From Rachycentron canadum (taxonomy: Eukaryota; Chordata; Actinopteri; Carangiformes; Rachycentridae), in NCBI GenBank assembly GCA_038496675.1, contig CM076660.1, forward strand, positions 15,952,750-16,016,749: 64,000 nucleotides of DNA, given 5' to 3'. Shown piece by piece: positions 39,301 through 53,098 of this stretch (within the stretch, counting starts at the first letter, position 1; each line of letters begins with the position of its first letter). The notes below the pieces were generated by a model. The model worked only from the letters and a program-made list of their open reading frames with translations, made no database searches and had not been told where the DNA came from. Both the position numbers and the translations under genes were made by a program.

Positions 39301-41034
39301 CAGACATGTGGCGTGATGAATAAATCATGCAGCATAAAACCAAAGGGAGAGAAGTTCCTCTCCTGAGGGTCCACATTCACTTAGTGCAGCTCGACTCAAA
39401 GCACAAGTATCTCCCTGCCATCTAAATGAGCCACACATGGCTGTGCTAAAGCAAATAAGAGCAAAACTGTCACCTCACTGAAGAAACATTGATCATTACA
39501 CAATTTGTTCCCTTTTATTACAGCCATTGTAATTAAAAATAATTGAGTAGTGGGGTGGGCAGGTGGTCCTGTCAACAATTTTTTCACCAATTAGCACTAC
39601 AATAATATTGCCCTGGATATTGCAGAGGATATTATTAGCATTTTGATGAAACACAAGTGCCTGCATGCCTGCACGCCAGAGAACTGTTCTCAAGTGGAAT
39701 CTTTTCACTGAGATCCACCAGGGAAGAGTCACTTCTGGTTTGACAAAAACAGGCTCAGACACAGAAAGATGAGGCATTATATTATGGTGGTGCATATAGT
39801 GTTCTGAGGAGCTATGTTTCGAATCCAAAAAGTTCACCGGCACTGCTTGCAGAGCAGAATTAGACCATTTTCAAATGACCACATACTCCACATCACACAT
39901 CAGATGCATGGAATTGGAGAAGTGAATCTGCAAAGCCTTTACTTGTCAGGACTTAAGTTGGTCACGACTCGCAACATTTCAATGTTTGCCAAAAATCCAC
40001 ACCAAGAATAAAAACCAGAAACACCAAAAACAAAAACAAAAAGACAGAAAAAATGGGTCAAAGGAAAAAAAAAAAATTTGGTCAACACAGATCTGACAAA
40101 TGTATTTTAACATCAAGGGTAAGACCTGTGCGTTCTCATCTAGCCAGCTCGTCTGTTGTCGGAGGCCTAACAAATTGGTTCTCCAACCACTTGGGAGCAT
40201 GTGTGCAGCATGTGATGGTTTACCCTGCACAGAAGAATCAGAATCAAATTTGAAGCATTGAATTTCTGTGATACATCTTACCAATTTTCTCCAAAGCATC
40301 CAAGCTAGATCTGAGCGTCTGTCTGTGACAAGGATTATCTTACAAATACCAGTGGGGAGAGATAACTGACAATTGTTCTGAGTTCAAATGACGTTTTTTT
40401 TTTTCCTGTGATTTCTGGCTACGTAAAGTGAATGTAGATGCAAATTTGCTGTTTTTAGCTGTGGTATCTAAACTAGAACTCGTTTTCAAGTTTTAGCAAT
40501 TCCATGAATTGATAGATAAAAATAAATTGTCACTCATTGGTTCAACTTTTTTCATACAGTCCTATCTCAGCAGCAGACTGTACACACCCTTACACTTAAA
40601 TGCATGCTACTTCTGTATGAACAGACACAAACTATGGTCTTCCTGGTGCAGCCAGTGTCTTACCAAAACAACAGTTCATTTTGCATGAACATAAATTACC
40701 TAAAGGAGATAAGAGCCAAAAGAAAAGATGGTAATAGACAAATGGTAGACTTGATGATACTTTCCTATGTTTAAGCATATGAGTATGGACAGACAAAACT
40801 GCCTGATTAGACCTTAAATATACATACACAGTCTGCCACACAGGGAAGCATGCACACATATGTAATATTTGCGCATAATTGGGCAGATAATTACTGCATT
40901 TTCCTAATCTGTCTTCTTTTGTGTCATTATTAAAACTATGATTTGGCAAAAATACCTCACCTAATAACCATGCCAATATGGCATTTCAGGATTGCAATGA
41001 AATAACTCTGTATGTGTGAGGGAGAGGAATGGAG

Positions 41035-41745
41035 CAGTGGGGTGTCAGAGACAAAGACAGAGAGACAGACACAGAGAGTGAGACTGAGACAGAGAGATCA
41101 GAGAGCTGGGGACAGAAGAACACCGAACGATAAATGAATTCCCAAGAGAAAAGGAGGGACACGGAGAAATTACAGAACAAAAGGAGAAGACAGAAATGAC
41201 ATTTCTTAAGGGACTGCTGTGTGGCATTTGTAGAAGGAAAAATGAAATGTGAGGACCAGAGAGAGATGGAAGGCGGGAGAGGGCATGGGGAGAATGGAAT
41301 GAGTAAGAACAAGAAACAAAAGAGAAAGTGTGTGAAAGGTAAGACTAATTTATGAGAAATGAGGCAAGAGTCTGTGAGGCTGGCTGCTGCTGTCTGATGG
41401 ATTGCGTGGGGGTGGGACAGGGTGTTGCAGGTTGGTGGACAGAGGAGAACCTGTGATATGGATCCTTTGAGGCGGCATTTAAAAAAAAATGAAAAAAGTG
41501 AACTCTCCAGAAATAGGGGATGAATATAAAACAAAAACATCACTTCTCTTTGGAGGAGAATCTCCCTGGCAGGTAGGTAGAGCAGAGATAGGTAAAGGTG
41601 AGAAAGAGACTGGGTAGGAAACAAAGAGAGGAAAGCACAAGGGAATGAGCAAAAGAAAGAAAATGTGTGAAGTGACAGAGGCGAGAAAGAGTAAGCGAGG
41701 AAAAGATGACGGAGATAAAGTGAGATGAGAGAAAGCCGCCTTTGA
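41035..41745 (+). repeat. Polypurine (GA-rich) block, about 0.7 kb
   Basis: The plus strand here is strongly enriched in A and G, in imperfect gagacagagaga and gaaagaga units. The msi2 sense RNA is therefore pyrimidine-rich throughout. This bias removes stops on the minus strand and produces the longest open frame in the window (254 codons, 40986-41750), which is a Ser/Leu/Phe-rich translation with no domain. The unit is not a clean tandem array. Confidence 0.75.
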
Positions 41746-43454
41746 TGCAAGTGCTCCTCAACTGTGGCAGTTCAGAAGCAGGGGTGCACGTGTGTGTGTG
41801 TGTGTGTGTTCATATGCACATACATGCACGTGTGGAACCCTCTGAGTGTATGCAAGTATCTGCTGTAATAAAGTTCACATAAGCGTGAAAGGTGGGATTG
41901 ATGATAAGGCAGCTGCTCATTTGTAGTGCATAAGGAGTTGGTTCCCACATGCTCCAAGTACACAAACACACAGAGACACAATCGCTCACACACAGGCAGA
42001 CAGAAAAGCTGCCTCTGAAGGTATCGAGAAACACTTGGGGCCTACAAAATATTCAAGTCTCTCCTCCAGACAGAATCCCCTCCCAAAGCTTGCTGACAGA
42101 GGAGCAATGTGAACCTCCTCTTTCAAACAGCGCACTGTCTTTATTCACCCTAGTCTTACAGGATGCTCGTACTGTATCAAAGCCAGAACACACGCTGCTG
42201 TGTGAAGTGCCATCAATGTACACGGCGACGCACACCTTCTCCTCCTCACACACGCTTGTGTTCTCTTCATGTCTCTCTTTCTATCTCTTTCTCTCCCTCT
42301 CTCACACACACACACAACTTTGAGAGAACAGAGAGTGGAGCAGAGAGAGGCTGGCGGCAGCGATGAAAGACAGTGATGAAGGTGCGGCAGTAAAATACAC
42401 TGTAGATGTCACCTATCTACTGATGGAGAGAACACATCACACAGAAACATGGTCTTTTAAGTTCACTCTCTTTGAGCCCAATATAGATGTGGGCCTAAAG
42501 CACACATTTGTGCGACCACGTGGTTTGCACATACACAAACTGACAACTATAAACAAACTCATGGTAGCCCTTTTTTTCTCCACTGCTCTCCAATTACACT
42601 GCCAATGCCATGGAGGCTAAACCCCAGGTAAGGTAGCTGGACATGGGGCTTATTAATCACATCATCACCCCACATGCATTCTTTTGTAACCTCATGAACT
42701 ATTGATAGCCTGCCATGTCAAGGGTCCCTTACAGCTGTGTTTTTGCTATGGAAACCTGCACTGGCTAAAGAAAAAGGCCTAATGGTGTCAGATGTCATCC
42801 ATGACCCCTATAATTCCACAAATTCAGATTTATTGCAGATCATTATGCATTGTGCCTGTGTGCATCCACTGAGATATGGTGTTTGCTTGTTTGTGTAAAA
42901 ATACGCGTGTAGTGGTCAAAGTCATAAAGAGGGTGGCTGGCTGAGGGTTTGTTATCTGTGAGACTCTACAATGGGGCAAGGCACATAATACAGAGCATGA
43001 ACCCCTAGGCAGCCACCCATTTTATATGGCAGTGTACTACACAAGCACACACTCCCTTGTATAAATAAACACACACAGCACACCTACACTGAAGCGCACA
43101 GTTAAACACACAAAGACCGACTTGGAACCTGTCAAGTGCGAACAAACTGATGACAAGACGGCGACAGATGGATTCACTGAGGAGAGACGAGCTACGCATT
43201 CAACTCAATTAGCAACGTGCTGCTGCATGACGCCGATGGGATATGGAATCTTACCATGACTGGCAACCTGTCAATCGAGCAACAGAGCCGCAAAACAAGC
43301 ATCATGCACGACGCAATGAATTAAATTTAATAAACCAATAAATAAATTAATTTATGAATAAATGGTATAAAACCACGGAGCGGCAGCTCTGCATCAAAAA
43401 ACAGGGCATAATGTGACCAGGGAGCCTTAATATCCCCAGGCGCGCGCACACAAA

Positions 43455-43545
43455 GAAGAAAACTGGCAGCGGGGAAAGAAGAGGAGGAGGAGGAGAAGGA
43501 GGAGGCAGTGGGGAGAGACGGAGAAGAGAGAAGAGAAAGAACAAT
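43455..43545 (+). repeat. GA-rich tract with GAGGAGGAG units
   Basis: Purine-rich plus strand including several GAG triplets around 43480-43505. The minus-strand frames here give Ser/Pro-rich low-complexity peptides. Confidence 0.65.
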
Positions 43546-44479
43546 GGCTGCTTCCCTCTTCCCCTCTTGCTCGCACACGGTACCTGTGTGAACATTTGCA
43601 GGCTCTGTTCATACATTATCCTGCCATGGTACCTAATGAGCCAGGCATCTCCAGCCTGACACTTACGCTTGGCTAGGCAACCCTTATTACAGTGTGGAGG
43701 AATACATACATACATACACACACACACACACGCACACTTCCACATTGACCACCACAAGTCAACACAGTAGCCGTTTGATTGGGAAGCAGAAAAACATCTC
43801 TGGTTGGTTGAGATGTGAAGGAGCTCACCATATTCAAATGCGTCTTTATTGTCTGTCAGAAGAAATCCTCGCGTAATGGTTTACATGTGCTTATGTGTGA
43901 GTTTCACACACGTCAAGTTTTTGGTTTTTACAAATACATGAAGCAGTGTGAAGGCTGCTGGAGAATATGGGGACAGACATTGTGTGCCCCTTCTGAGTCG
44001 CTGGTTATTACCGATGCTTCATTGTTCATGACTGCAGACAAAATTGCTCTTTTTACAACGGCATACTTAAAAAAATAAAAAAATAAATAAACACATACAC
44101 ACGCACACACACAAAAGCAAGTCTATCTTGTCTGGCAACATACCAGTCAGTGCCAGGATGTACCCTGCAGTGCTATGATTGTTTTGGCTGCTTCTATATA
44201 AAAAGCCCTTCAATTTCAAAAGAGCCTCCTACAACTGTTTAAGTGGTAAACCAGCAGGAATATAGGAGGCCAATCAGCTGCAAGTGGGGGCAACATGGTA
44301 AAAGTTGGTCAAATAAACATCAAACGTCACAACAGCATGCCAGAATGGAGTGGAGGCGGGAGAACTGCTTTCAAATTGGGGATGAATGGCATGTTGGATA
44401 AACACATAAAGACACTCAGTTTGACCCTCAAAGCTCAAAGAATAAGAACAAAAAGGAAATGTAAGAAAGAAATTGTTCC

Positions 44480-44496
44480 TTTTTTTTTTTTTTTTT
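44480..44496. repeat. Poly-T run (T)17
   Basis: Homopolymer on the plus strand; flanks unremarkable. Confidence 0.9.
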
Positions 44497-46143
44497 ACTT
44501 TAATCTAAGATTAGATGCGTGGACTGGAGGTGATGTAATCTAATTCATCTAGCAATCTTTCTGTGAGAAGTGATTGCTATGGCTCAGCAGCTGATTGTGA
44601 TTTGCAGCAGTGGGGGTTGGTGTATTCTGACCATCATTACACTTAAGAGGGACACGAAAAAAAAAACCACTAACTTCAAAGCAGTTGTACTGAGACTTGA
44701 TAGCAAGTCTTCTGTTGTCCTCTTTTATTGGAACTTGATAGCTTACACTGAAATCATGTTGGAGCTCTTTTCCTGAAAAAATAAAAATATATATACTAGG
44801 AGTGGGATGGTATCATATTAAAATACAGAGAGGTATCATTCAACACAAAAGGAGCAGGAGAAATAATTATGGTGTTTGAATGAGACTGGTTTTTAATATG
44901 ATCTGTGTGATGTAAGTTAATCTCTTATAAATCAGACACTATCATCATTAAACAGAGCTGAGAAATATTATAACATATCAAATGTTTGTATAACAGTTGA
45001 CAAAAACTTGTACTATAAATATGTGCAGAAACTTTTACTACTGAACTGTCACATGTACTTTTCACCTACACAAGAACAACCATATTTCTATTGCTACTGG
45101 TCTGATGAGTGGTTTCAGTTTTTATAAGAATATTTAAGAATCTTTCAAAAAGAAGGTGGTATTCAAACAATAACAACTGTGGCGAGTACAGATGTTCCTG
45201 CAGTGCATCTGTGGGCGTGATGGCTATCACAAACACACCCATGAGATCAGCATGTTTAAAAAATGTTACATAGACAAGAAGCGACATATTTTACTAACAC
45301 TGCACAGCAGACACTTAGCTAATTCCCCCATGTGCTGCGCTCAGCTGTAAGACGCCTGGGTAGGCACCAATCAGGCTGTAAATACAGGGGACAATGCAGA
45401 GGAAAGCTACCACTTCCCTTGTCTGTCTCTGTTACAGTCTTGTGCACATGAGATGAAGAAACAATATTCCTGCAGTTATATGAACATGTTTTTAAATGTC
45501 TTGTCTTTGACACTTTGTAATAGCTATATATTATCCAGATTAAGGTGAGCCTGTCTGTGTAGAATGTGATTTCAAAGAAACATGTGCATCAATGTGTGTC
45601 TCTTGCAAGCAATGTGTGCACATTTTGTGTTTGAGTGTGTGCATATTTGTGTGAGTGGATGCAAACTCAGTATTCCAGGTCACAGTGGCTGCAATCTCAC
45701 AGGAGGTTTAACCTTGGTAAATCCACTATTAGGTGTTCAGAGAATGATGATGTGAGCAGTAGATCCTCCCTGATGGTTTCACTTTCTATGAGCATCCAGC
45801 AGGTCACAAATAGAGAAGCTACGGGGGTATTACAAGGTCAAAGGTTGGCTAACTCTCAATATGATGACAATTCCAAGCTGGCATTTTCATTTCCTGAAGA
45901 GACTGATTCCCCCATGGCAGCTGAGGCCAAAGATGTTTGCTTATTTTTTGTTCAAATAAGTTTGCTTTTAAGACGGAGATTTCATAGTGCAAATACACAG
46001 TGTGGACTCGCTGTGCGCACAAGAAACTCTCTTTGCATTCACATACACCGTATACCTGAGGAAAATTCTAATAAATAAGACTTTCCACACACATGAATTA
46101 AATCAGACCAAACCTATCTTATACAAACGTGCCTTTGTGCACA

Positions 46144-46159
46144 TTTTTTTTTTTTTTTT
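46144..46159. repeat. Poly-T run (T)16
   Basis: Homopolymer on the plus strand; flanks unremarkable. Confidence 0.9.
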
Positions 46160-49100
46160 GTGTCCCTTTAATTTTGTCCTTCAAATGTCTTCAGAGGTGC
46201 AGCCGACCAGCGGGAGGAGCTGATGTTTTTAATGGCACATGGTTTGTCTCCTGGTGGTGAGATAAACATGGGGAAGAGATTAAAACCCCAGGCTTTCTTC
46301 CACAATCTCCTGCCTTCATCCTCCATCCCCTTGCAGTGGTCATGCAGGGCCAGCACAGCAGACTCTAATTCAAAACCAAACCCATCCAGCTTACAGCGCA
46401 TACTAGAGCCTGAAAACACATATGACTACAGAAACATTGATAGTGGGGGTCAGATGACAGACAGGTGACAAGGAGAAGAGGCTTCTGTTCTGTTTAATCA
46501 CTGACCTGTCAAGTATGTCTCATCGGGCTCATTGCTACAGAAATGAAAGCAGCTACTGCTGTAATGTTGATGTTGATTTGGAGTTGGGTTGCTGGTGTCA
46601 GGTCTTGGACCACAACAAATACCCTGAAGGGGAAGTAGCAGGGTCAAGGGCCAGGCTCCTGGCTGCTTCAAAGCTATACCTGAATGTGAGGCACATGCTG
46701 GCCACAAAGTCAGCTCACCTAGGAGCTGATGAGCTGGGGGAGTTATTAAGAGTGGCTAAACACATCATTTCCTTTGTCACTGTGATTAGGCCAAGGCGAG
46801 GGGCCCTCAGGTGGCGGTAGACCCAGAGTGTATGATTAGCTCTGCCATTTAAATGACATTCACACTAATCGCTAATATCAGGTCTGTCACGGTGAGAGAA
46901 TACAATGAGGAATCTGTCGGCTCATGTTGGAAGGCCGGAGCAATGCAAGGAAAAGCGCAGGAATATCTGATTCCACTTGATGCGAAATACTGTGTCAATT
47001 AGTTAAGTCAGGCACAGCAGCTGATTGTTTTACTCTGCATCAGTGCTGCTATACAGTAGTCACAGAGCACTGAGGAGCTGCGATCTGTAAACACTACAAC
47101 TCCTGTGGAACCAACAGGGATTCGGTTGTTTAAAAAGGGATTGGCAGTGGAGGATATTAACCACCAAAGAAGTCCTGGCCCTTGTAAGAAAAAAAATGCA
47201 GCTGAAAAGACACTGCTTTTAAGCCCCGTTCAAATAGGTTTTATTCTCTTGTAAAACAGCACCAGACATTTGCTTGCACAACTATTTGGATGAGAATTTA
47301 AAGAATTGGTTAACTTTTCTTCTCCTGCTGGAAATTCATGTCTGAAGTCGAGCCATCTTTAAAACTCAAATGACCCTGCTCCCTCTCTTGCCTGAACAAA
47401 AGAAAGCATTATCAAACCTCACTCTCAGCAGTGCTAGATCCATTTGGTAAACAGCCTGTGTCCTACAGTAGTAATCAGAGGGTATTTTTGAGGGATTTGC
47501 AGGCTGGCCAGGAGGCATCCGCTGGAGTGATCTCTAATTGCTAGAAGCGGAGGCCTAGACTGCCTGGCGCTCTTTTGAAGCCATCGGCAGCAGCTTCCAG
47601 CCAGAGAAGCCAGCAGGGGGAGGCTTCCTACTGAGCCACTCTCCTTTTTCTTTATTTCCTTCTCTTTCTCTCCCTCACCATGCCTTCGTTCTACTTTTCC
47701 TGCTTTTCTCATGCTCAGTCCACCTTCCTTCCATCCTCTTATTTTCCTTCCCATTTCTTCTCTAACTGTACTTGTTCCCTTTTCCCACTCCCTTTTTTCC
47801 CTCCTCTCCTACTCAGTCAATGAGCCAGCAATCACTTTGCAGACAGACATCCTCTGCTCAGTCGGCCATGTTCAATCCCCAGCACCGGTGGCTGATGAGG
47901 CATTGTGGTGACGTCAAACACCAGGGCTTTTCAGGGAGCAAGTTAACCTGTGGAGGCGCAGCACTGCTTCCCAGGTTACAGGACTCATACTGGCAGTCTT
48001 TGTATAAAATAATGAATGTAATATGCCAAAGAGATGAAAGATAATGAGGCCAATTATTTTTTTCTTCTCACCCAATGAGGTGGGAGAGGCAAATTTATGT
48101 CAAATAGTTGGTGTATAATGGCACCTAATACCACTCAAGCCTTTGTGATTGTATGAGCTTTTGTATCTGAGGGCAAAGACTTTTGCTCTCTTAAGCATAG
48201 TTTTGAAATTGTGACAAACACACACAAAAAAAGCACAACACAGCCACTAAATAATAATATGATATTGTTAGACAGTTGGGCTGTGTTGCATATTTGTAGG
48301 CTTGGGCATACACAGAAAAAAAAAGAAAAAAAAAAAAGACTAAATCCACACACACACAGTCGCACAAAGACACAACCAGTTTTTTGGTTGTTTGGAAGGC
48401 AGCTTGCTCAGTGTGACATTGACTCCTCTGTGCCAATTCCACACTGGGAGCTGCACTTGCTAGCTTTGCTGCCAATCCAGGTAAAGAGATTACAGACACA
48501 CACAATGCAGCCTTCTGTTCGTCTGCCAAGAAGAAAACCAGCCCTTTAAGCCCATAGAAAAAAAAAGGCCTATACACAAATTCACACAGCATTGGCCCCG
48601 ACCTTGCACAAAACCAAGAATCCCCTTCTTCTCCAGGAACATGGCTTCTAATATGTGCCTTGCTCAGTGGCTCTCTCATACAAAGGAGCCTCGTGACTGA
48701 AACAATTCAGCCTCCATTTCTCTATCCTGGTCCCTAACACTGTTGCGCATTACTATTACTTGCATCATTCATATAAAGAAGGAATTTGGCTTACAATCAG
48801 TCACACAGTCTTTAAAGCTACACTAATGGCTGCTGTCTGGTTACAAACTATTATAAAACAATACGAAAGAAAGTTACACTACGGTTTCATCATCTTTCTT
48901 AATGGTGTAATTAAATAGGTGAGAGAGGACCTGTGTATCACCCAAAATAGACACAGGTGCCACCTTCAGAATTATTACTCATGATAATTAACTAAAAACT
49001 TGTTGAAAACTAAGAACTTGGATGGAAACTGCAGGACTAGCACTGGTTTTTAAGAGTACAGATTTCTGCAGAGCATGAATCAAACAATCACTGTGGTGCG

Positions 49101-50229
49101 CAGTTTTGACCCAATTAATCAGCTCCACATAATTGTAAAAGAGTAATTTAGCATTGCAATGTACTAATTTGCATTGTATATACTTATCTTTTTTTTGGAT
49201 TCATGTGGATTAGTCATGATGCTGAGAAGCTGCTTGTGAATAATCAAATCAGAGGAAGTGTGTATCTATACTACATATTCACCCTGAAAAGGTCCCATGT
49301 GGATTATGTGCGTGGAATTGTGCTACAGAGATGTGTTGATGAAGAGAGTGGTGATATGGTGGAGAGGGAGGGCTAATTATGGTGTAGCAAAAAGTAGCAC
49401 TTATGAAAGGATGCATATCAGTAGCTAGACAAATAATTCATCTATCATCTACTGTACTTTTTACTTAAAATTAAAAACAAACCTTGATGCTTTGGCAGAT
49501 GACGGTATACGCCACTCTATCCCCACCGTCTCCATCCTCCTCTAAGAGATGCCATTTTTCTCACCTCAGCAACACTCTCCCTGGCACTACCAATTGTGTT
49601 TGACAGTAAAAATCACATTTCAGATCATAGATCATATGTCAGCCAGTAAAATGGGAGTAGGCAGGGGATGACAGAATGATTTTGACTCAGGGCTATTCCA
49701 AAAGCTTTTATTTCCCACAACTATAGCTCGTCCTGTCATCCAGCGTTGGCGCGGGAAGTCATGTTGAGGGTGTTGGGAATGACGACTGGTATGTGACTGC
49801 TGTACTCATGGCCTGTGTTCTGGAGCACGCACACATTGTAATCTGGACCTCCTGCACTGCTGAATAAACCATCCAGAATTAAAGAGAAGAAATGTGTGAT
49901 TACAAATGTACACATTCCTGATTTCCTCTTTTCTGTCACAAAATGAGTGTCAGGTGAAGAAAAAGGATGCTGAAGGGAGGCGGAGCGGTTGGGGACACTG
50001 CAGTAGAACGTGGAACAATAGGCGCCCTCTGGCACCAACCTCTGGACAGCCCAAGCTGCTCACCAAAGACACTGAACTCACCCACAATGAACTGCTGCAG
50101 TGGGAAGGGAGGCTTTAGAGAGTTCAATTTCCAACACAATTGGCCGTATTCTACTCCTTTAAATGCCAAGGAGATGGTGTGCAGCGTGTGCCTTTGTGAG
50201 GAGCTTTGCTTACAGCGAGTGTCCTCTAG

Positions 50230-50415
50230 CTGGAGAGACAGAGAGAAAGACGAGAGAAACACAGGCATAGCGAAGACAGGCAGGGTGGGGAGAATGGTGT
50301 GGGACAGAAATAGTGCAACTGTGTAGAAGAAAAGGAAGAAAGAATAAGACTGAGTGACTGGGAGAGATAGAGCAAAAAAAAAAAAAAAAAAAGTACAGAG
50401 AAAACGAGAAGGGTA
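50230..50415 (+). repeat. Purine-rich tract containing (A)19
   Basis: GA-rich plus strand with an A run at 50374-50392. Overlapping minus-strand frames are Ser/Phe/Leu-rich translations of it. Confidence 0.65.
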
Positions 50416-51894
50416 GAGAATGTCTCCTCTGGCTGTCGTTTCGCCAGCCTCCCAGGGACCGTCTGAAGGACAATGCTGCTACTAGTGGAGTGTGACGTTT
50501 GTCCTCTATCCAATTCACCACAGGCCCAAAGAAAACACACTTACAATCAAGTGTTGATCATGCATCTCATACACAATAAACAAACAAAATACAATGCATT
50601 ATAGTAATATACAATACAGCCTCTACGTAAAAAAAAAAGCCTAATGGGAAAAATAAAAAGGCACTGAGATAACATTCAAATGAGGTGATATGAAGTCATA
50701 GTGTGAGCCACAGCAAGATCACCTTTAACTGCTGCGATCTGATAGCCAGCTCCCTCTTTTTTGAAGGAGATATTTGACTTTGCACACATCTCCATAATAC
50801 AGTGCTAGTGTGTAGTGTATTCTCTACGTTGTGTTTAATTGGCTTATAGTAGTTATTTTTATAACCTCACAAATGTTCAAGTAAATATAAATGTGCCTAC
50901 TGACTGCAGGGACATTTGCTTCCTATCTCCTTATTTTGCCTCAGCAAACGTAGATGTTAAGAAAAAATAAAAGAAAAAAAGATTAGAGATTTTAGGTTGC
51001 TGTTGTTCTTCGGGGTTTTGAGTCAGCGCAGATTTAAAATGTAAGTTGTAAGACAGACGTCACACTTGTGAAGTACAGTATGTCCTGCAACACGCAGGTA
51101 TATGAGCAACGCTGATTATCAAGAAAAACAGAGATGGTGACATTAGTTATTAGAAATACACTCTTTTATGAAGTGTTTTCAAAGCACTTGAGTCACAAAG
51201 TGAACTGTTATTTTAGGGACTTGTAATTATGGAAAAGGCAGAAGAATTGCAGGTGTAACATCTGAATTGTTAAATAAAGACTGTGTTATTTCTATTGCAG
51301 TGCTGCAGAAAAAAAAAACAGGAATTATTTTTTCATGAATCAATCTGTAAGATAAAAATGAACACAGGTGGGGAATTGATTTGGACTGCGGGCTGCCAGA
51401 TGCCCATCACTAGATAGGTAGGGAGCGGTAAAGTGGGCCCAGGCACTGGTTTCACTGATAATATATTCTGTGTCCTTTCGTTTGTGGTCACAGGGCAGCC
51501 AAGCCATTAATATTACACAATCACACCAATGGCTCTGATGAATTATTCAGATTTTCTTATGGGTGTGTAATATACTATGCAATTCATGTGGAAGTCCTGT
51601 TGTGTTTTTTAAGATGAAAGCAGAAAATATCTACTGTTTCAAATTCCCATTGGGACAAAATATCAAGATGCTAGTTAGAAGAAACAGGAACTGCAGAAAG
51701 AACTGCACCTGCCTCCTGCCTCAGTGTCACACTCAATATAAACACGTCCGCTGTCATCAGAAAAATTGCCACAGAGGCTGTTTCTCCATCATTGTCTTCA
51801 TTTGAAGGGCATTTTGCTGCCCAAAGGCAAACGCCTAACACACTCCCTGAGCGTGGCGCCCATCCCCTTCCACAGAGGGCTGGCAGTGCAGCAG

Positions 51895-51960
51895 ACAGAG
51901 GAGAGAGACAAGCAAGAAATAAGAGAGAGTGAGAGAGGGAGAGAGAGAAAAGCCTTCGTC
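51895..51960 (+). repeat. GA-rich simple repeat
   Basis: GAGAGA units with short interruptions; no coding meaning. Confidence 0.75.
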
Positions 51961-52838
51961 TCAAAGTAGACCTCACACTGGGTTCTGTCACTACAGATCA
52001 AAATCCCCTCAAAGCCATAGATCACTTCCACTATAGTTCACATGTTCCACACTTAGAAACTGTTTACCAGACTCAAAGAGTTCGTCTGCACAGGATACAC
52101 ACATGCAGAGTACACACACAGATACAGATACAGTAGAAGAAGAAGGAGGGAGAGAGTTTGCACACACACACAATAATACAGCTTTCATTGCAAGCCAACT
52201 GCATTTAAACATTTATGCACATTGAGAGGATGAGTCGCTCAGTGGGAAAAAATGTTTACATCTATATGGCAAAACAGTGCTCGGCTCAGCTCAGCTCAGC
52301 GAGATGGTGCGATGCCAACTCTGCCTACAAGTGAGCTGAGTGGTGTGACAAACAGAGAAGTGTCTGCTCCTTTTTCTTGTGGAAATACCTGTCAGTGCCT
52401 GTCGACTGCTCACGCACACAATGATACATGGACACAGACACAGTCAGGGACAGTCTGTCTCCTAAAAGTTCCTTTAACGTACCTATGTGCGGATTCACAG
52501 CCAATAATAGCCATTGCGCAGGGCTCAGGGTAAGTGACAGGCCTGCACATGCTTACTATTGGGTGCAAGTCAGGCCCGTAAACAGTGTGCTCGCCTTAAA
52601 TACACAACACCGCATTGTGGCGCAGGGAGGAAACCTGTCTTTGGAAAGTCCTCTGCTTGAGAGAGAAACGTCCCCTCATCTAAGATAAGGAGCCGATGAG
52701 AGAGAGAGATAAAGTCAGTGCTTCTACTGGGTCTTATCTGATGCTGTTATCTGACTGCACAGCACCCACCATCTCACAATCTTTACACCCTTTAAGCACC
52801 TCTCTGAAACACTCACACCAGCATCATCACAGGAGCAT

Positions 52839-52839
<1 letters not shown>

Positions 52840-52883
<44 letters not shown>
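52840..52883. repeat. (CA)22 microsatellite
   Basis: Perfect array; in the sense strand (TG)22, about 215 nt downstream of the donor of the 49-nt exon. Confidence 0.96.
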
Positions 52884-52887
<4 letters not shown>

Positions 52888-53098
52888 CCATCCAATGCTC
52901 AAACATTCTAAACACCGTACCAGCTTATTGATTACTTTGACACGCTCCCATTGTTGAACAGATGGTACACCTAATATCATGTGAAATGGAACTGTTCTGT
53001 GTTATCTCATGGGGAAAGGACATAAAATGACTATTTTCTCACCTTTCAGAAAGACAGAGCAAAAATGGAGAGAAAGGGAACAGAAGCTGTGCACTTAC

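Larger units (their letters stand above)
17338..53098 (-). other. msi2: msi2 intron, 35,761 bp, splitting RRM2
   Basis: The donor GTAAGT lies at 53098-53093 and the acceptor TAG at 17340-17338. By position it holds: homeodomain-site-rich unique sequence at 17560-17840; a GA-rich block at about 19300-19410; a compound GT/AT/AC repeat at 20416-20463; a retroelement tail at 22030-22280; a C run at about 24101-24111; CA repeats at 29210-29274 and 31691-31738; a hairpin at 32270-32317; a foldback element at 33160-33399; a polypurine block at 41035-41745; GA-rich blocks at about 43455-43545, 50230-50415 and 51895-51960; T or A runs at 44480-44496, 46144-46159 and 50374-50392; and a CA repeat at 52840-52883. 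The remainder is unique-looking intron sequence with no exon that I can support. No constitutive exon is missing, because the flanking exons join within RNP1. Confidence 0.9.

Noticed and set aside
40986..41750. 254-codon open frame on the minus strand, the longest in the window
   Set aside because: It lies over the polypurine block; the translation is Ser/Leu/Phe/Pro-rich low complexity with no domain or splice context.
48191..48679. 162-codon open frame on the minus strand
   Set aside because: Includes translated A/T runs and CA repeats, with no family match that I can recognise.
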